A stretch of 25,665 nucleotides of DNA from Bacillota bacterium (GTDB taxonomy: Bacteria; Bacillota; Clostridia; DSM-8532): contig JAEYPI010000169.1 in assembly GCA_023410885.1 (NCBI GenBank), forward strand, positions 1 through 25,665. Reading direction: 5' to 3'. The notes beneath the pieces were generated by a model that saw only the letters and a program-made list of their open reading frames with translations, was not told the origin of the DNA and made no database searches. This document shows, piece by piece, positions 1 through 7,663 of this stretch; the first letter of the stretch is position 1, and every line of letters begins with the position of its first letter. The translations under genes were made by a program, and so were the position numbers.

Positions 1-152
1 TTCTTGACCTATACGTTTACAATATGGGTATTGGAAGCGGGCTGATTTCCTATGCTACAGCGGTTGGAATCATGAAATCCATTGTTGCCCTAGTTCTGCT
101 AACCTTCGCGAATACCCTTTCAAAAAAAGTTCGGGGTGTAAGTGTATTTTAA
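1..152 (+). CDS. ABC transporter permease, LplB type (3' end only)
   Basis: Only the last 49 codons are in the window; the reading frame begins at base 3 and ends at TAA 150-152. The translated tail holds a hydrophobic segment (GIMKSIVALVLLTFAN) followed by a basic, Ser/Val-rich end (KKVRGVSVF). This is the usual C-terminus of LplB/YteP-type inner-membrane permeases of carbohydrate importers. The gene is followed after 120 bp by an LplC/YtcP-type permease and then a lipoprotein binding protein, which is the standard order for this importer class. The assignment therefore rests on the tail plus context; the protein would form the heterodimeric membrane channel with the next gene product. Confidence 0.8.
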   Translation, partial: LDLYVYNMGIGSGLISYATAVGIMKSIVALVLLTFANTLSKKVRGVSVF

Positions 153-272
153 GTAATACTGATATCACCCATTTGAAGCTCTTAAATTAGATTGGGACTC
201 TCTTGAACCATTGGAACTCGAGGCCAGGATTATTGCTCTCGTTATAATAACCCACCAGAATGGAGTGTATCT

Positions 273-1199
273 ATGTCTACTAAGGATGTATTAAAAAAAA
301 GGAAAGGTATTAAAACAAGCGCTGGTGACAAGGTATTCCACCTTTTAAACTACACTATTTTTATACTGTTTACGCTTGTATGCATCTATCCGTTTTACTT
401 TTTACTTATAAGCACAATCAGCCGCAATGATTATGTCGATTTGGGCAAAATAACCTTTTATCCCATAGGCGTTCATTTTCAGAACTATAAAAATATATTA
501 AAGCTTGATCGCCTGCCTAGAGCAGCTTTGATATCGTTGCTGCGTACAATTATTGCTTCCGGTCTCACAATGTTTGCCTCGTCATTTATGGCTTATCTGT
601 TTACAAAGCAAAACCTATGGGGACGTAAAATTTTATATCGCTTTACAATAGCTACCATGTATTTTTCAGCGGGTCTTATTCCGAATTATTTAAATATCAG
701 AATGCTCGGTCTAATGGATTCCTTCTGGGTATATGTTATTCCCGGCACGATTTCGGTATATAATATGATCCTGATAAAAACCTATATGGAATCCTTGCCG
801 CCTTCCTTGGAGGAATCGGCGCATATGGATGGGGCGGGATATCTCACATGCTTTTTTAAGATAATTATGCCGCTTTCTACTCCCATATTGGCTACGGTGG
901 TACTGTTTTCAATTGTAAACCACTGGAACGCTTTTATGGATACAAAGCTTTATATTAACGATCACCGGCTTTTTACCCTCCAGTATATTCTTTATGAATA
1001 TTATAACAGTGCTTCTTCCGTCGCTGCCAGCATTACGGCGCAAACAGACATGACGCTTCTGGATGAGGCGACGAAGGTATCCATAACATCTCTAAAATTT
1101 ACCATAACAATGGTTACCATTTTACCGGTTATGTGTGTGTATCCTTTCATACAGCGCTATTATGTAAAAGGTATTATGCTCGGTGCTGTGAAAGGGTAA
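273..1199 (+). CDS. Carbohydrate ABC transporter permease, LplC/YtcP (CUT1) type
   Basis: A 308-residue inner-membrane permease. A short cytoplasmic N-terminus is followed by a first membrane segment (about residues 28-50) and several more. The EAA cytoplasmic loop that contacts the ATPase is visible around residues 178-200 (EESAHMDGAGY, then a Phe/Lys-rich stretch and IIMPLSTPILA). The C-terminus ends in a basic, Gly-rich tail (YYVKGIMLGAVKG) typical of LplC/YtcP proteins. The length is normal for the family. The ATG has a modest GGAG ribosome binding site about 8 bases upstream. No ATPase gene lies nearby; importers of this type commonly use a shared MsmX-like ATPase encoded elsewhere. The substrate is probably an oligosaccharide or sugar acid, inferred only from the downstream enzymes. 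Confidence 0.92.
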   Translation: MSTKDVLKKRKGIKTSAGDKVFHLLNYTIFILFTLVCIYPFYFLLISTISRNDYVDLGKITFYPIGVHFQNYKNILKLDRLPRAALISLLRTIIASGLTMFASSFMAYLFTKQNLWGRKILYRFTIATMYFSAGLIPNYLNIRMLGLMDSFWVYVIPGTISVYNMILIKTYMESLPPSLEESAHMDGAGYLTCFFKIIMPLSTPILATVVLFSIVNHWNAFMDTKLYINDHRLFTLQYILYEYYNSASSVAASITAQTDMTLLDEATKVSITSLKFTITMVTILPVMCVYPFIQRYYVKGIMLGAVKG

Positions 1200-1271
1200 T
1201 AGGTTTTATGTATATGGGTGGCCACCCTTTTATACAATATTAAATTAAATAGACAGGGAGGAAAAATTTAT

Positions 1272-2987
1272 ATGAAAAAACGTTTAATTGCGACTTTTTT
1301 GGTTTTTGTTCTGCTACTGGGTGCAGTAGGCTGCGGAAAGACCAACCCTCCGAATGAAGGTGCTTCAAACAGCCCAACTCCGGATAATGCAGCTACATCC
1401 ACTCCGGTACAACAGGCCGAGCCTAAAAAGGTTACTTTTTATCCAATCAATGCCGGTTTGCAGAGCGGACCCGCTTCCGGATGGGTGGATGAATTTTTAA
1501 GAGAAAATGGCATTATCCTTGAAGTTATCCCATACAGTGATGAAAAAACCCAAGCAATGCTTGCAAGCGGTGATTTGCCGGATGTTGTTACATTTAATAA
1601 CAATCCGACAAACGCACAGGCTGCCTTAGAGGCAGGTATGCTTCTTCCCTTGGATGAGCATTTGGATAAGCTCCCCAATATAGTAAATGATGATCTATAC
1701 GCTCCGGGATTAAAATACTCCCGTGAATATTTCAGCAATGATACAGGAAACCTTTATGTTCTGCCATTTGGAGTAGGGGGCACCTCAACTGCCGTTGCGG
1801 CTGATACTGACCGTTATGCAATAAAATTGAAGTATGACGTTTATGAGCAAATCGGTGCACCTGCTTTTGATAAGCTGGAAGACGTCATCCCTGTATTGAA
1901 AAAAATGCAGGAAGCATACCCCAAAAATGCAGATGGTAGTAATGTATGGGGAATGACTCTATTTTCAGATTTTGACACCAATTATTTCTATAATATGCTA
2001 AGCGTATTCTCTACTATCGGGTATTCGGTTGATTATTTGAAATACGGTATAGAGTATGACGGCGTTGCTAATGAAGGATACTCCATTTTCCGCGATGGAA
2101 GCGTGTACAAACGTGCTGCAAAATTCTTCTATGAAATGAACCAGGCCGGTTTGCTTGATCCTGATTCCTTGACACAAACAAGAGATACAGCAAATAAAAA
2201 GATGTCATCGAAAGCTGCCGTTGCAGGTTGGGCTGCTGCTCCCGGATGGGAATCCCAAGGCTATTACCCTATTTCCTTCGGCGAATTTATGCCGTGCTAT
2301 AACTATAGCAACGCATACGGAAGAATAGGTATTGCAGTAAGTGCAAAGGCTGAAAATGTAGATGCTTCCCTTAAATTAGTAGATATGCTGGCAGATCCGG
2401 AAGCACTCCTTACTCTGTACAACGGACCTCAGGGAGAGAGATGGGATATTGTCGACAACAAGCTGGTTCTTACTGAAAAGTATAAGGAACACCGTGATAA
2501 AGCCGATGGAAGCAAGTTTGTTTTAAGCTCCGGTGAGGAGTACGCACTGTATAATTTCGGTGTTTATGTTCGTGGAACCGGTAATATTATTGAAAAGTAC
2601 AATGAAGTATATGTCGCTGATCTCTGGAAAGAGACTCTTGATTATAACTATTCAAAGGATACCGCAAAGGCATGGGCTGCAAGGTATGGTTATAACTATC
2701 TAAAAGAACAGCTCGAAGCCGAAGACCGCTTGAAGGCCATTTTGGATCCTTACTTCCCCATATTCCTTTCTCCTGACAGCGATGATCTTAAGCTCACCTT
2801 AGCAGCATTTAAGGATGTTATTATTCCCGGTACATGGGAGTTGGCTTATGCCAAGGATGATGCGGAGTTTGAGAAGCTTTGGGAAACCTTGAAGAACAAA
2901 TGCGAAACCTTAGGCATTCAGCAGATCATTGATTATAAGCTGGACGACATTGCAAAGGCTAAGGAAACAGCAAAGCAATTTAAATAA
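1272..2987 (+). CDS. Extracellular solute-binding lipoprotein of the sugar ABC importer (LplA-like)
   Basis: A 571-residue lipoprotein. The ATG at 1272 is chosen because it has an AGGGAGG ribosome binding site just upstream and begins a classic lipoprotein signal peptide: Lys/Arg start, hydrophobic core, and a lipobox (AVGC) with the lipidated Cys at residue 21. The open frame extends 18 codons further upstream, but that stretch has no ribosome binding site and would bury the signal. A Ser/Thr/Pro-rich linker (about residues 22-50) leads to a family-1-type binding domain with the large size (over 500 residues) typical of LplA/YtcQ proteins. It should sit on the outer face of the membrane and deliver a carbohydrate to the two permeases. 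It ends the transporter unit, before a strong terminator. Confidence 0.92.
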   Translation: MKKRLIATFLVFVLLLGAVGCGKTNPPNEGASNSPTPDNAATSTPVQQAEPKKVTFYPINAGLQSGPASGWVDEFLRENGIILEVIPYSDEKTQAMLASGDLPDVVTFNNNPTNAQAALEAGMLLPLDEHLDKLPNIVNDDLYAPGLKYSREYFSNDTGNLYVLPFGVGGTSTAVAADTDRYAIKLKYDVYEQIGAPAFDKLEDVIPVLKKMQEAYPKNADGSNVWGMTLFSDFDTNYFYNMLSVFSTIGYSVDYLKYGIEYDGVANEGYSIFRDGSVYKRAAKFFYEMNQAGLLDPDSLTQTRDTANKKMSSKAAVAGWAAAPGWESQGYYPISFGEFMPCYNYSNAYGRIGIAVSAKAENVDASLKLVDMLADPEALLTLYNGPQGERWDIVDNKLVLTEKYKEHRDKADGSKFVLSSGEEYALYNFGVYVRGTGNIIEKYNEVYVADLWKETLDYNYSKDTAKAWAARYGYNYLKEQLEAEDRLKAILDPYFPIFLSPDSDDLKLTLAAFKDVIIPGTWELAYAKDDAEFEKLWETLKNKCETLGIQQIIDYKLDDIAKAKETAKQFK

Positions 2988-3035
2988 GGATTCTTAGCAA
3001 TGACTCAAATATAACTTTCGGCTGCAGGTCGTGAT

Positions 3036-3076
3036 CCACTCTTCGTGGGTGCCACCAAGAGTGGAACCCACGAAGA
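3036..3076. repeat. Two interleaved inverted repeats (pseudoknot-like topology)
   Basis: CCACTCTT (3036-3043) is complementary to AAGAGTGG (3057-3064), while TCTTCGTGGGT (3040-3050) is complementary to ACCCACGAAGA (3066-3076). The order is A-B-A'-B', so the transcript could form either of two mutually exclusive hairpins (the stems share three to four bases) or a slightly trimmed H-type pseudoknot. It lies 48 bases after the binding-protein stop codon and upstream of the terminator at 3107-3144. Its function is unknown; it may be a mobile palindromic repeat or an RNA 3'-end structure. Confidence 0.7.
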
Positions 3077-3106
3077 AACACACAGAAGCCAAAGTAATAT
3101 CCATCC

Positions 3107-3144
3107 TTACATAAATCCCCGATGATGGTCGGGGATTTATGTAA
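3107..3144 (+). terminator. Strong hairpin after the transporter genes
   Basis: A perfect 16-bp stem (left arm 3107-3122, right arm 3129-3144) with a 6-base loop TGATGG. The core is GC-rich (TCCCCGA) and the outer arms are AT-rich. There is no long T run beyond the stem, but the right arm itself ends in an AT-rich stretch. It separates the transporter genes from the catabolic genes and is symmetric enough to act in both directions. Confidence 0.75.
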
Positions 3145-3226
3145 TAAATTCTCTATTGTAAATAAAGAACCAATTGTAATTTAGAGAACAGTTAAAAAGA
3201 GTATATTAGGGGAAATAGGTTATACA
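3145..3226 (+). promoter_or_regulatory. Leader of the catabolic genes with a spaced inverted repeat
   Basis: TTCTCTA (3149-3155) and TAGAGAA (3182-3188) form a 7-bp inverted repeat with 26 bases between. Inside it the sequence ATTGTAA occurs twice. A TATATT element sits at 3202-3207, but no good -35 box lies at the right distance. This is a plausible operator/promoter for the amidohydrolase gene, but only suggestive. Confidence 0.3.
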
Positions 3227-4018
3227 ATGAATAAGCCATCTCTGGAAATTATAGATTTTCATATACATCCCTTTATCTCTAATGAAAACAATCTGTGCAA
3301 GTACGAAAATACTGTGAAAGATCTGGATGACATAAAGGAAGATTTACTGAGGGCCGGTATATCAAAAGCCTGCGGAAGTGTCATACATAATACCCGGGGT
3401 TTTGATTTTGATGAAATACGCAGGCTTAATGATGAAGCTCTGCTGGTGAAAGAGCACTTGGGCGAATTTTATGTTCCGGGAATTCATATTCATCCGAGCT
3501 TTGTAAAAGAATCTTGCCAAGAGCTTGAAAGGATGCGAAATAAGGGAGTAGGGCTGGTAGGAGAGCTGGTTCCTTATTTCATGGGTTGGGAGGATTATTA
3601 TGATTCCGGCTTACATGAAATTTATAGGTACATACAAGAGCTTGGGATGGTGGTAAATGTCCATACCCAAAGTGATGCTACTCTCGAAATGGCTGTCAAA
3701 GCTTTTCCGGATATAATGTTTGTTGTGGCCCATCCGGGTGAAAAAAACACCTTCTTAAGGCACTTAGAGCTGATGAAAAAGTATGAAAACTACTTTTTGG
3801 ATTTAAGCGGGGCCGGAATTTTCAGATATGGAATGCTTGGTTATGGCATTAGTCAGGTAGGCAGTGACAGGTTTTTATTCGGCACAGATTATCCCATATG
3901 CAACCCCGGAATGCATGTGCAGGCATTGCTTTATGAAAGGTTGAAAGATAAAGATTATGAGGCCATATTATCCGAAAATGCCAGAAGGTTATTGAAATTA
4001 GCAATGTGTATAGAGTGA
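3227..4018 (+). CDS. Amidohydrolase-2 family metal-dependent hydrolase
   Basis: A 263-residue cytoplasmic TIM-barrel enzyme of the amidohydrolase superfamily (PF04909-like). Visible metal-ligand motifs in order: H12-x-H14 (DFHIHP) at the end of strand 1, E113 (VGELVPY), H146 (NVHTQSD), H169 (VVAHPGE) and D221 (LFGTDYP). The set appears complete, so an active enzyme is likely. The length is normal for the compact members. Family members hydrolyse or decarboxylate small cyclic substrates, including sugar lactones, so a lactonase-like step for an oxidised sugar is possible here; the substrate is not deducible. It is the first gene after the terminator and is followed by two dehydrogenases, which fits oxidation of a sugar to a lactone or keto form and then hydrolysis. 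Confidence 0.8.
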   Translation: MNKPSLEIIDFHIHPFISNENNLCKYENTVKDLDDIKEDLLRAGISKACGSVIHNTRGFDFDEIRRLNDEALLVKEHLGEFYVPGIHIHPSFVKESCQELERMRNKGVGLVGELVPYFMGWEDYYDSGLHEIYRYIQELGMVVNVHTQSDATLEMAVKAFPDIMFVVAHPGEKNTFLRHLELMKKYENYFLDLSGAGIFRYGMLGYGISQVGSDRFLFGTDYPICNPGMHVQALLYERLKDKDYEAILSENARRLLKLAMCIE

Positions 4019-4142
4019 GGATGATGCAGGAATCTGCAGATTGGTTGGCATATTCAGGGGGTTCCGGTTGACTTAATTCTTGCAGGCATTAAGTAATGGA
4101 TAGTTTTAAGCGCTTACAAAGGTATTGTGATAGGAGATTAGC

Positions 4143-5366
4143 ATGAAGATAATAATCTTGGGGGCAGGCGGCAGAGGAGATGTATACGCGCGCTATGGGT
4201 TGCTGGAAGGCGCAGAAATTGCAGCTGTTGCAGACATTAGCCAGGACAGGTTGAAAAAGTTTGCGAAGGACCATGGCATTCCTGAGGACAGACTTTTTAC
4301 ATCGTGGGAAGAAGCGCTTGGAAAAGAGAAATATGCCGATGCGGTGATAAATGCATTACCAGACCGAGAGCATTTCATACCTACCATGAAGGCACTGGAA
4401 AAGGGTTATCATGTATTACTGGAAAAACCTATGTCTCCGAGAGAAGACGAATGCAGGAAGATGGTTGAAAGGGCTAAGGAAAAAGGCCTTATTCTGATGG
4501 TATGCCATGTGCTGCGATATTCGCCTTTCTTTGAGAAACTCAAAGAGGTACTGGATAGTGCTCGAATCGGGGAAATTGTTAATTTGCAGCTAACTGAAAA
4601 TGTGATCTATTGGCATTTTGTTCATTCTTTTGTAAGGGGTATTTTTAGTAATGAGGAGATGGCTAGCCCTTGGATTCTTGCCAAATCATGCCACGATCTT
4701 GATATCATCGGATATCTTACAGGTAAAAGGTGTGTTTCTGTAGTTTCTGAAGGCAGCCTGATGCACTATAGGAAAGAAAATGCACCGGAGGGAGCCCCTG
4801 ATTTCTGTCTGGACGGGTGTCCCCATGAAAAGAGTTGTCCACATTTCGCTCCCGCACTTTATTTAAAAGACATGCAGAAAGTAAGTTGGGTCGCTGCAAA
4901 GGTTTCGCCCGATGATTCAATTAAAGGGAGATATGAAGCTTTACAGAAAGGGCCCTTTGGAAGATGTGCCTATAAATGCGACAACGATGTTACTGACCAT
5001 CAGAGCGCTATATTCCAGATGGAAGGCGGCATGACGGCAACCTTTAATATGATAGGTTTTTCAAGTGAAAACACAAGGACTTTAAGAGTATTCGGGACCA
5101 AAGGAGATAAAAGAGGGCATCTGGAAAAGGGTGAGCTCGAAATTACAGATTTTCTTACCATGCAAAAAGAGATCATTAAGCTTGATTATACTTCCATTGT
5201 ATCTGGTCATGGTGGCGGCGATTCAAGGCTTATGAAGGACTTTATAGAAGCTGCAAAAGGAAATAACGCATCCGTAAAATCCTCTGCTGACCTTTCATTA
5301 CAGAGTCATCTTATGGCGTTTGCCGCAGAGAAATCCAGAAAAGAAGGACGCCGAATTTTACTGTAA
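4143..5366 (+). CDS. Gfo/Idh/MocA family oxidoreductase with Cys cluster (first copy)
   Basis: A 407-residue NAD(P)-dependent sugar oxidoreductase. The N-terminal Rossmann fold starts with GAGGRG (residues 7-12); the family signature E94-K95-P96 follows; the catalytic-type stretch is K181-S-C-H-D-L-D187. Between about 222 and 279 there are five Cys (C222, C226, C232, C275, C279) in a CxDGCxxxxxC...CxxxC pattern, which ordinary family members lack and which could bind a metal or Fe-S centre. An HGGGD motif (356-360) near the C-terminus recurs in the next gene. The start has an AGGAGA ribosome binding site. It is followed closely by a second, divergent relative, so the two may act on related sugar substrates or as a pair. 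The substrate is unknown. Confidence 0.88.
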   Translation: MKIIILGAGGRGDVYARYGLLEGAEIAAVADISQDRLKKFAKDHGIPEDRLFTSWEEALGKEKYADAVINALPDREHFIPTMKALEKGYHVLLEKPMSPREDECRKMVERAKEKGLILMVCHVLRYSPFFEKLKEVLDSARIGEIVNLQLTENVIYWHFVHSFVRGIFSNEEMASPWILAKSCHDLDIIGYLTGKRCVSVVSEGSLMHYRKENAPEGAPDFCLDGCPHEKSCPHFAPALYLKDMQKVSWVAAKVSPDDSIKGRYEALQKGPFGRCAYKCDNDVTDHQSAIFQMEGGMTATFNMIGFSSENTRTLRVFGTKGDKRGHLEKGELEITDFLTMQKEIIKLDYTSIVSGHGGGDSRLMKDFIEAAKGNNASVKSSADLSLQSHLMAFAAEKSRKEGRRILL

Positions 5367-5405
5367 TCAGATGTAAACTTTTTAAGTTTGAAGGAGACTG
5401 AAAAA

Positions 5406-6635
5406 ATGAAGAGATATGCATTTGCTGGAGCCAGTGGTAGAGGGTCTACCATGTATGCCGAACCCTTATCAAAGAATTATAAGGATGTGGCTGAGATTGT
5501 GGGCGCATTTGATATCAATATCAAAAGATGCGAGGTTATGCGTAAAAGGACAAACCTAGACTTTCCGGTATACGATGATTTTGACAGAATGATTACGGAA
5601 ACCAAGCCTGATATTGTCATCGTTACTACAGTGGATCGTTATCATCACGAATATATCATCAGGTCGCTGGAGGCTGGTTGTGACGTCATTACCGAAAAAC
5701 CAATGACTGTGGATGAAGAAAAGTGCAATGCCATTATGGAGGCAGAGCGCAGAACAGGCAAAAAGGTTATAGTGACCTTCAATGTAAGATTTATGCCCTT
5801 TGCAACCCGGTTGAAGCAATTAATAATGGAGGGCTCCGTGGGCAAGGTTCTAAGCGTGCATTTTGAGTGGATGCTGGATACCGTACATGGTGCGGATTAT
5901 TTCAGACGGTGGCATAGAAGAAAAGAAAATTCCGGTGGGCTTATGGTACATAAATCAACTCATCATTTCGACCTCATCAACTGGCTGATCGATGAGGAGC
6001 CTGTTATGATAAATGCTTTTGGTGCAACCAATTATTATGGTCCCAAAAGGGAGAACCGGGGAGAAAGATGCTCTAATTGCGAGCATCAGAGTACATGTGA
6101 ATTTTATTTAGATATAAAGTCAGACCCATTTATCAAAGAATTCTATTATGATTGCGAGGATGTAGACGGATATTACCGTGATAAATGCGTTTTCTCAGAG
6201 GAGATTAATATTGAGGATACTGTCAGTGTCAGTACCTTGTATTCAAAGGGAACGGTAATGAGCTATTCTCTCACGGCTCATTCCCCGTATGAAGGCTATA
6301 GATTGGTTATTAACGGGACAGAAGGAAGATTGGAAGCTGAAGATTTTCATGGTTCCATTGGGCCCTTCGCTGGAAAGCATATTTATAATATCAAGCTTTA
6401 TAACAGACAGGGTGAAGAAATAAGCATAAAGGTTCCAACTGCCGGAGGTGCCCACGGCGGTGGGGATGAAAGACTCAGGAAAATGATTTTCCGAGGCGGT
6501 ATGAAGGATACTTTCGGACATCTTGCGGGAAGCAGAGCAGGTGCGATGTCTATTATCATCGGCATAGGTGCTAATATTTCAATGAAGGAAGGAAAGTCAG
6601 TCAAAGTCTCAGATTTACTTAAGTATATTGATTAA
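5406..6635 (+). CDS. Gfo/Idh/MocA family oxidoreductase with Cys cluster (second copy)
   Basis: A 409-residue protein. The ATG at 5406 follows an AAGGAG ribosome binding site at 5391-5396; a TTG six codons earlier would overlap that site and is rejected. The nucleotide-binding stretch GASGRGS lies at residues 8-14, the E97-K98-P99 signature follows, and the catalytic-type motif reads HKSTHHFDL (182-190). Five Cys (C222, C225, C231, C250, C261) form a CxxCxxxxxC plus C...C pattern at the same place as in the preceding protein, although the sequences are clearly different. A C-terminal HGGGDERL motif is also shared. It probably oxidises or reduces a sugar or sugar acid with NAD(P). The Cys cluster suggests a structural zinc or Fe-S site in both; this is inference. 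Confidence 0.88.
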   Translation: MKRYAFAGASGRGSTMYAEPLSKNYKDVAEIVGAFDINIKRCEVMRKRTNLDFPVYDDFDRMITETKPDIVIVTTVDRYHHEYIIRSLEAGCDVITEKPMTVDEEKCNAIMEAERRTGKKVIVTFNVRFMPFATRLKQLIMEGSVGKVLSVHFEWMLDTVHGADYFRRWHRRKENSGGLMVHKSTHHFDLINWLIDEEPVMINAFGATNYYGPKRENRGERCSNCEHQSTCEFYLDIKSDPFIKEFYYDCEDVDGYYRDKCVFSEEINIEDTVSVSTLYSKGTVMSYSLTAHSPYEGYRLVINGTEGRLEAEDFHGSIGPFAGKHIYNIKLYNRQGEEISIKVPTAGGAHGGGDERLRKMIFRGGMKDTFGHLAGSRAGAMSIIIGIGANISMKEGKSVKVSDLLKYID

Positions 6636-6777
6636 GGAGCAGCTGCTTCCCGAAGGCCGTGAAACTTGGGTAGAGAGCATTTGGCTCTGGTTATAAGGAG
6701 TATAGAGCATCGGTTAACACTTAGGATAACAGGAAATTTACTTCTAATTATAAATCTAATAACGAGGAGTTGGACTT

Positions 6778-7530
6778 ATGAAAATATCGGTTTACAAAAA
6801 CTCAGAAGCGCTTGGAAAGGCTGCGGCAGCGTATACCGCAGAAATACTGAACAAGTGTATCAGAGAAAAAGGAAAGGCTAGATTGCTGCTGTCAACGGGA
6901 GCTTCCCAGTTTGACACTTTAAAGGCATTATTGGAGGAGAAGGTGGATTGGAGCAAGGTTGAGATGTTCCATCTGGATGAATATGTGGGCATCACCGAAG
7001 AACACCCTGCCAGCTTCAGAAAATATCTTAAAGAACGTTTTGTAAGCAAGATTAATCTTAAACAGGTTAATTTTGTCAACGGAGAGGGCGACGTAGCGGA
7101 AAGAATTGAAGCGTTAAACAGGGAAATTTCAAAAGCACCGATAGATATCGGACTGATAGGCGTAGGTGAGAATGCGCATATTGCATTTAACGACCCACCG
7201 GCTGATTTTGACATAGAAGATCCCTTCATTGTGGTAAATTTGGATGAAGGCTGCAAAAAGCAGCAGGTAGGAGAGGGCTGGTTTCCGACAATCGATGATG
7301 TACCCAAACAGGCCATTTCCATGTCTGTTAAGCAAATAATGAAATGTGAGACAATCGTCTCATCTATTCCGTATAAGGTTAAGGCCAAGGCTGTCAAAAA
7401 TATGCTTGAGCAGGAGATAACAAATCTAGTACCTGCCACAATACTAAAAAATCATCCTTCTGTAAGTGTATTTCTTGATGAGGACTCCGCCTCAGCTATT
7501 GATGAGAACATTCTGGCACAATTTGCATAA
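6778..7530 (+). CDS. Glucosamine-6-phosphate deaminase (NagB) family protein
   Basis: A 250-residue cytoplasmic protein of the NagB/RpiA/SugarP isomerase fold. Motifs: LLLSTGASQ (phosphate-binding loop, near residues 37-44), FHLDEYVG (65-71, with D67, equivalent to Asp72 of E. coli NagB) and GVGENAHIAFNDPP (128-141). His134 matches the catalytic His143, while the position of E. coli Asp141 is Asn and Glu148 is Asp139. The downstream QQQVGEGWF stretch marks a subfamily that is common next to Gfo/Idh/MocA genes and is not well characterised. It could deaminate or isomerise an aminosugar phosphate, or act on another phosphorylated sugar. The ATG is preceded by GAGGAG. A longer reading frame at 6666-6881 in another phase overlaps it and is not a gene. 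Confidence 0.85.
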   Translation: MKISVYKNSEALGKAAAAYTAEILNKCIREKGKARLLLSTGASQFDTLKALLEEKVDWSKVEMFHLDEYVGITEEHPASFRKYLKERFVSKINLKQVNFVNGEGDVAERIEALNREISKAPIDIGLIGVGENAHIAFNDPPADFDIEDPFIVVNLDEGCKKQQVGEGWFPTIDDVPKQAISMSVKQIMKCETIVSSIPYKVKAKAVKNMLEQEITNLVPATILKNHPSVSVFLDEDSASAIDENILAQFA

Positions 7531-7663
7531 GACATTTTAAAGTTCAAAAAGATGAGAATAATGGGAATGAAGGGGACTCCGGGAACGGCGTCCTCTACTT
7601 AAATCTGCAAATAGGGGTGTTCGTAGAAGAAACATTTTATGTCACACGAAGGGGGAAAACGAG

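Noticed and set aside
241..250. Promoter TATAAT (243-248) before the second permease gene
   Set aside because: No -35-like hexamer lies 15-19 bases upstream, and the gene is probably co-transcribed with the preceding permease.
6666..6881. Plus-strand open frame of 71 codons before the NagB-family gene
   Set aside because: It overlaps the clearly coding NagB-family gene in another phase, has no ribosome binding site and no recognisable protein pattern.
6792..7439. Minus-strand open frame of 215 codons
   Set aside because: It lies entirely antisense to the NagB-family gene, whose motifs are intact; its own translation is Ser/Leu-rich without domains, as expected for a shadow frame.
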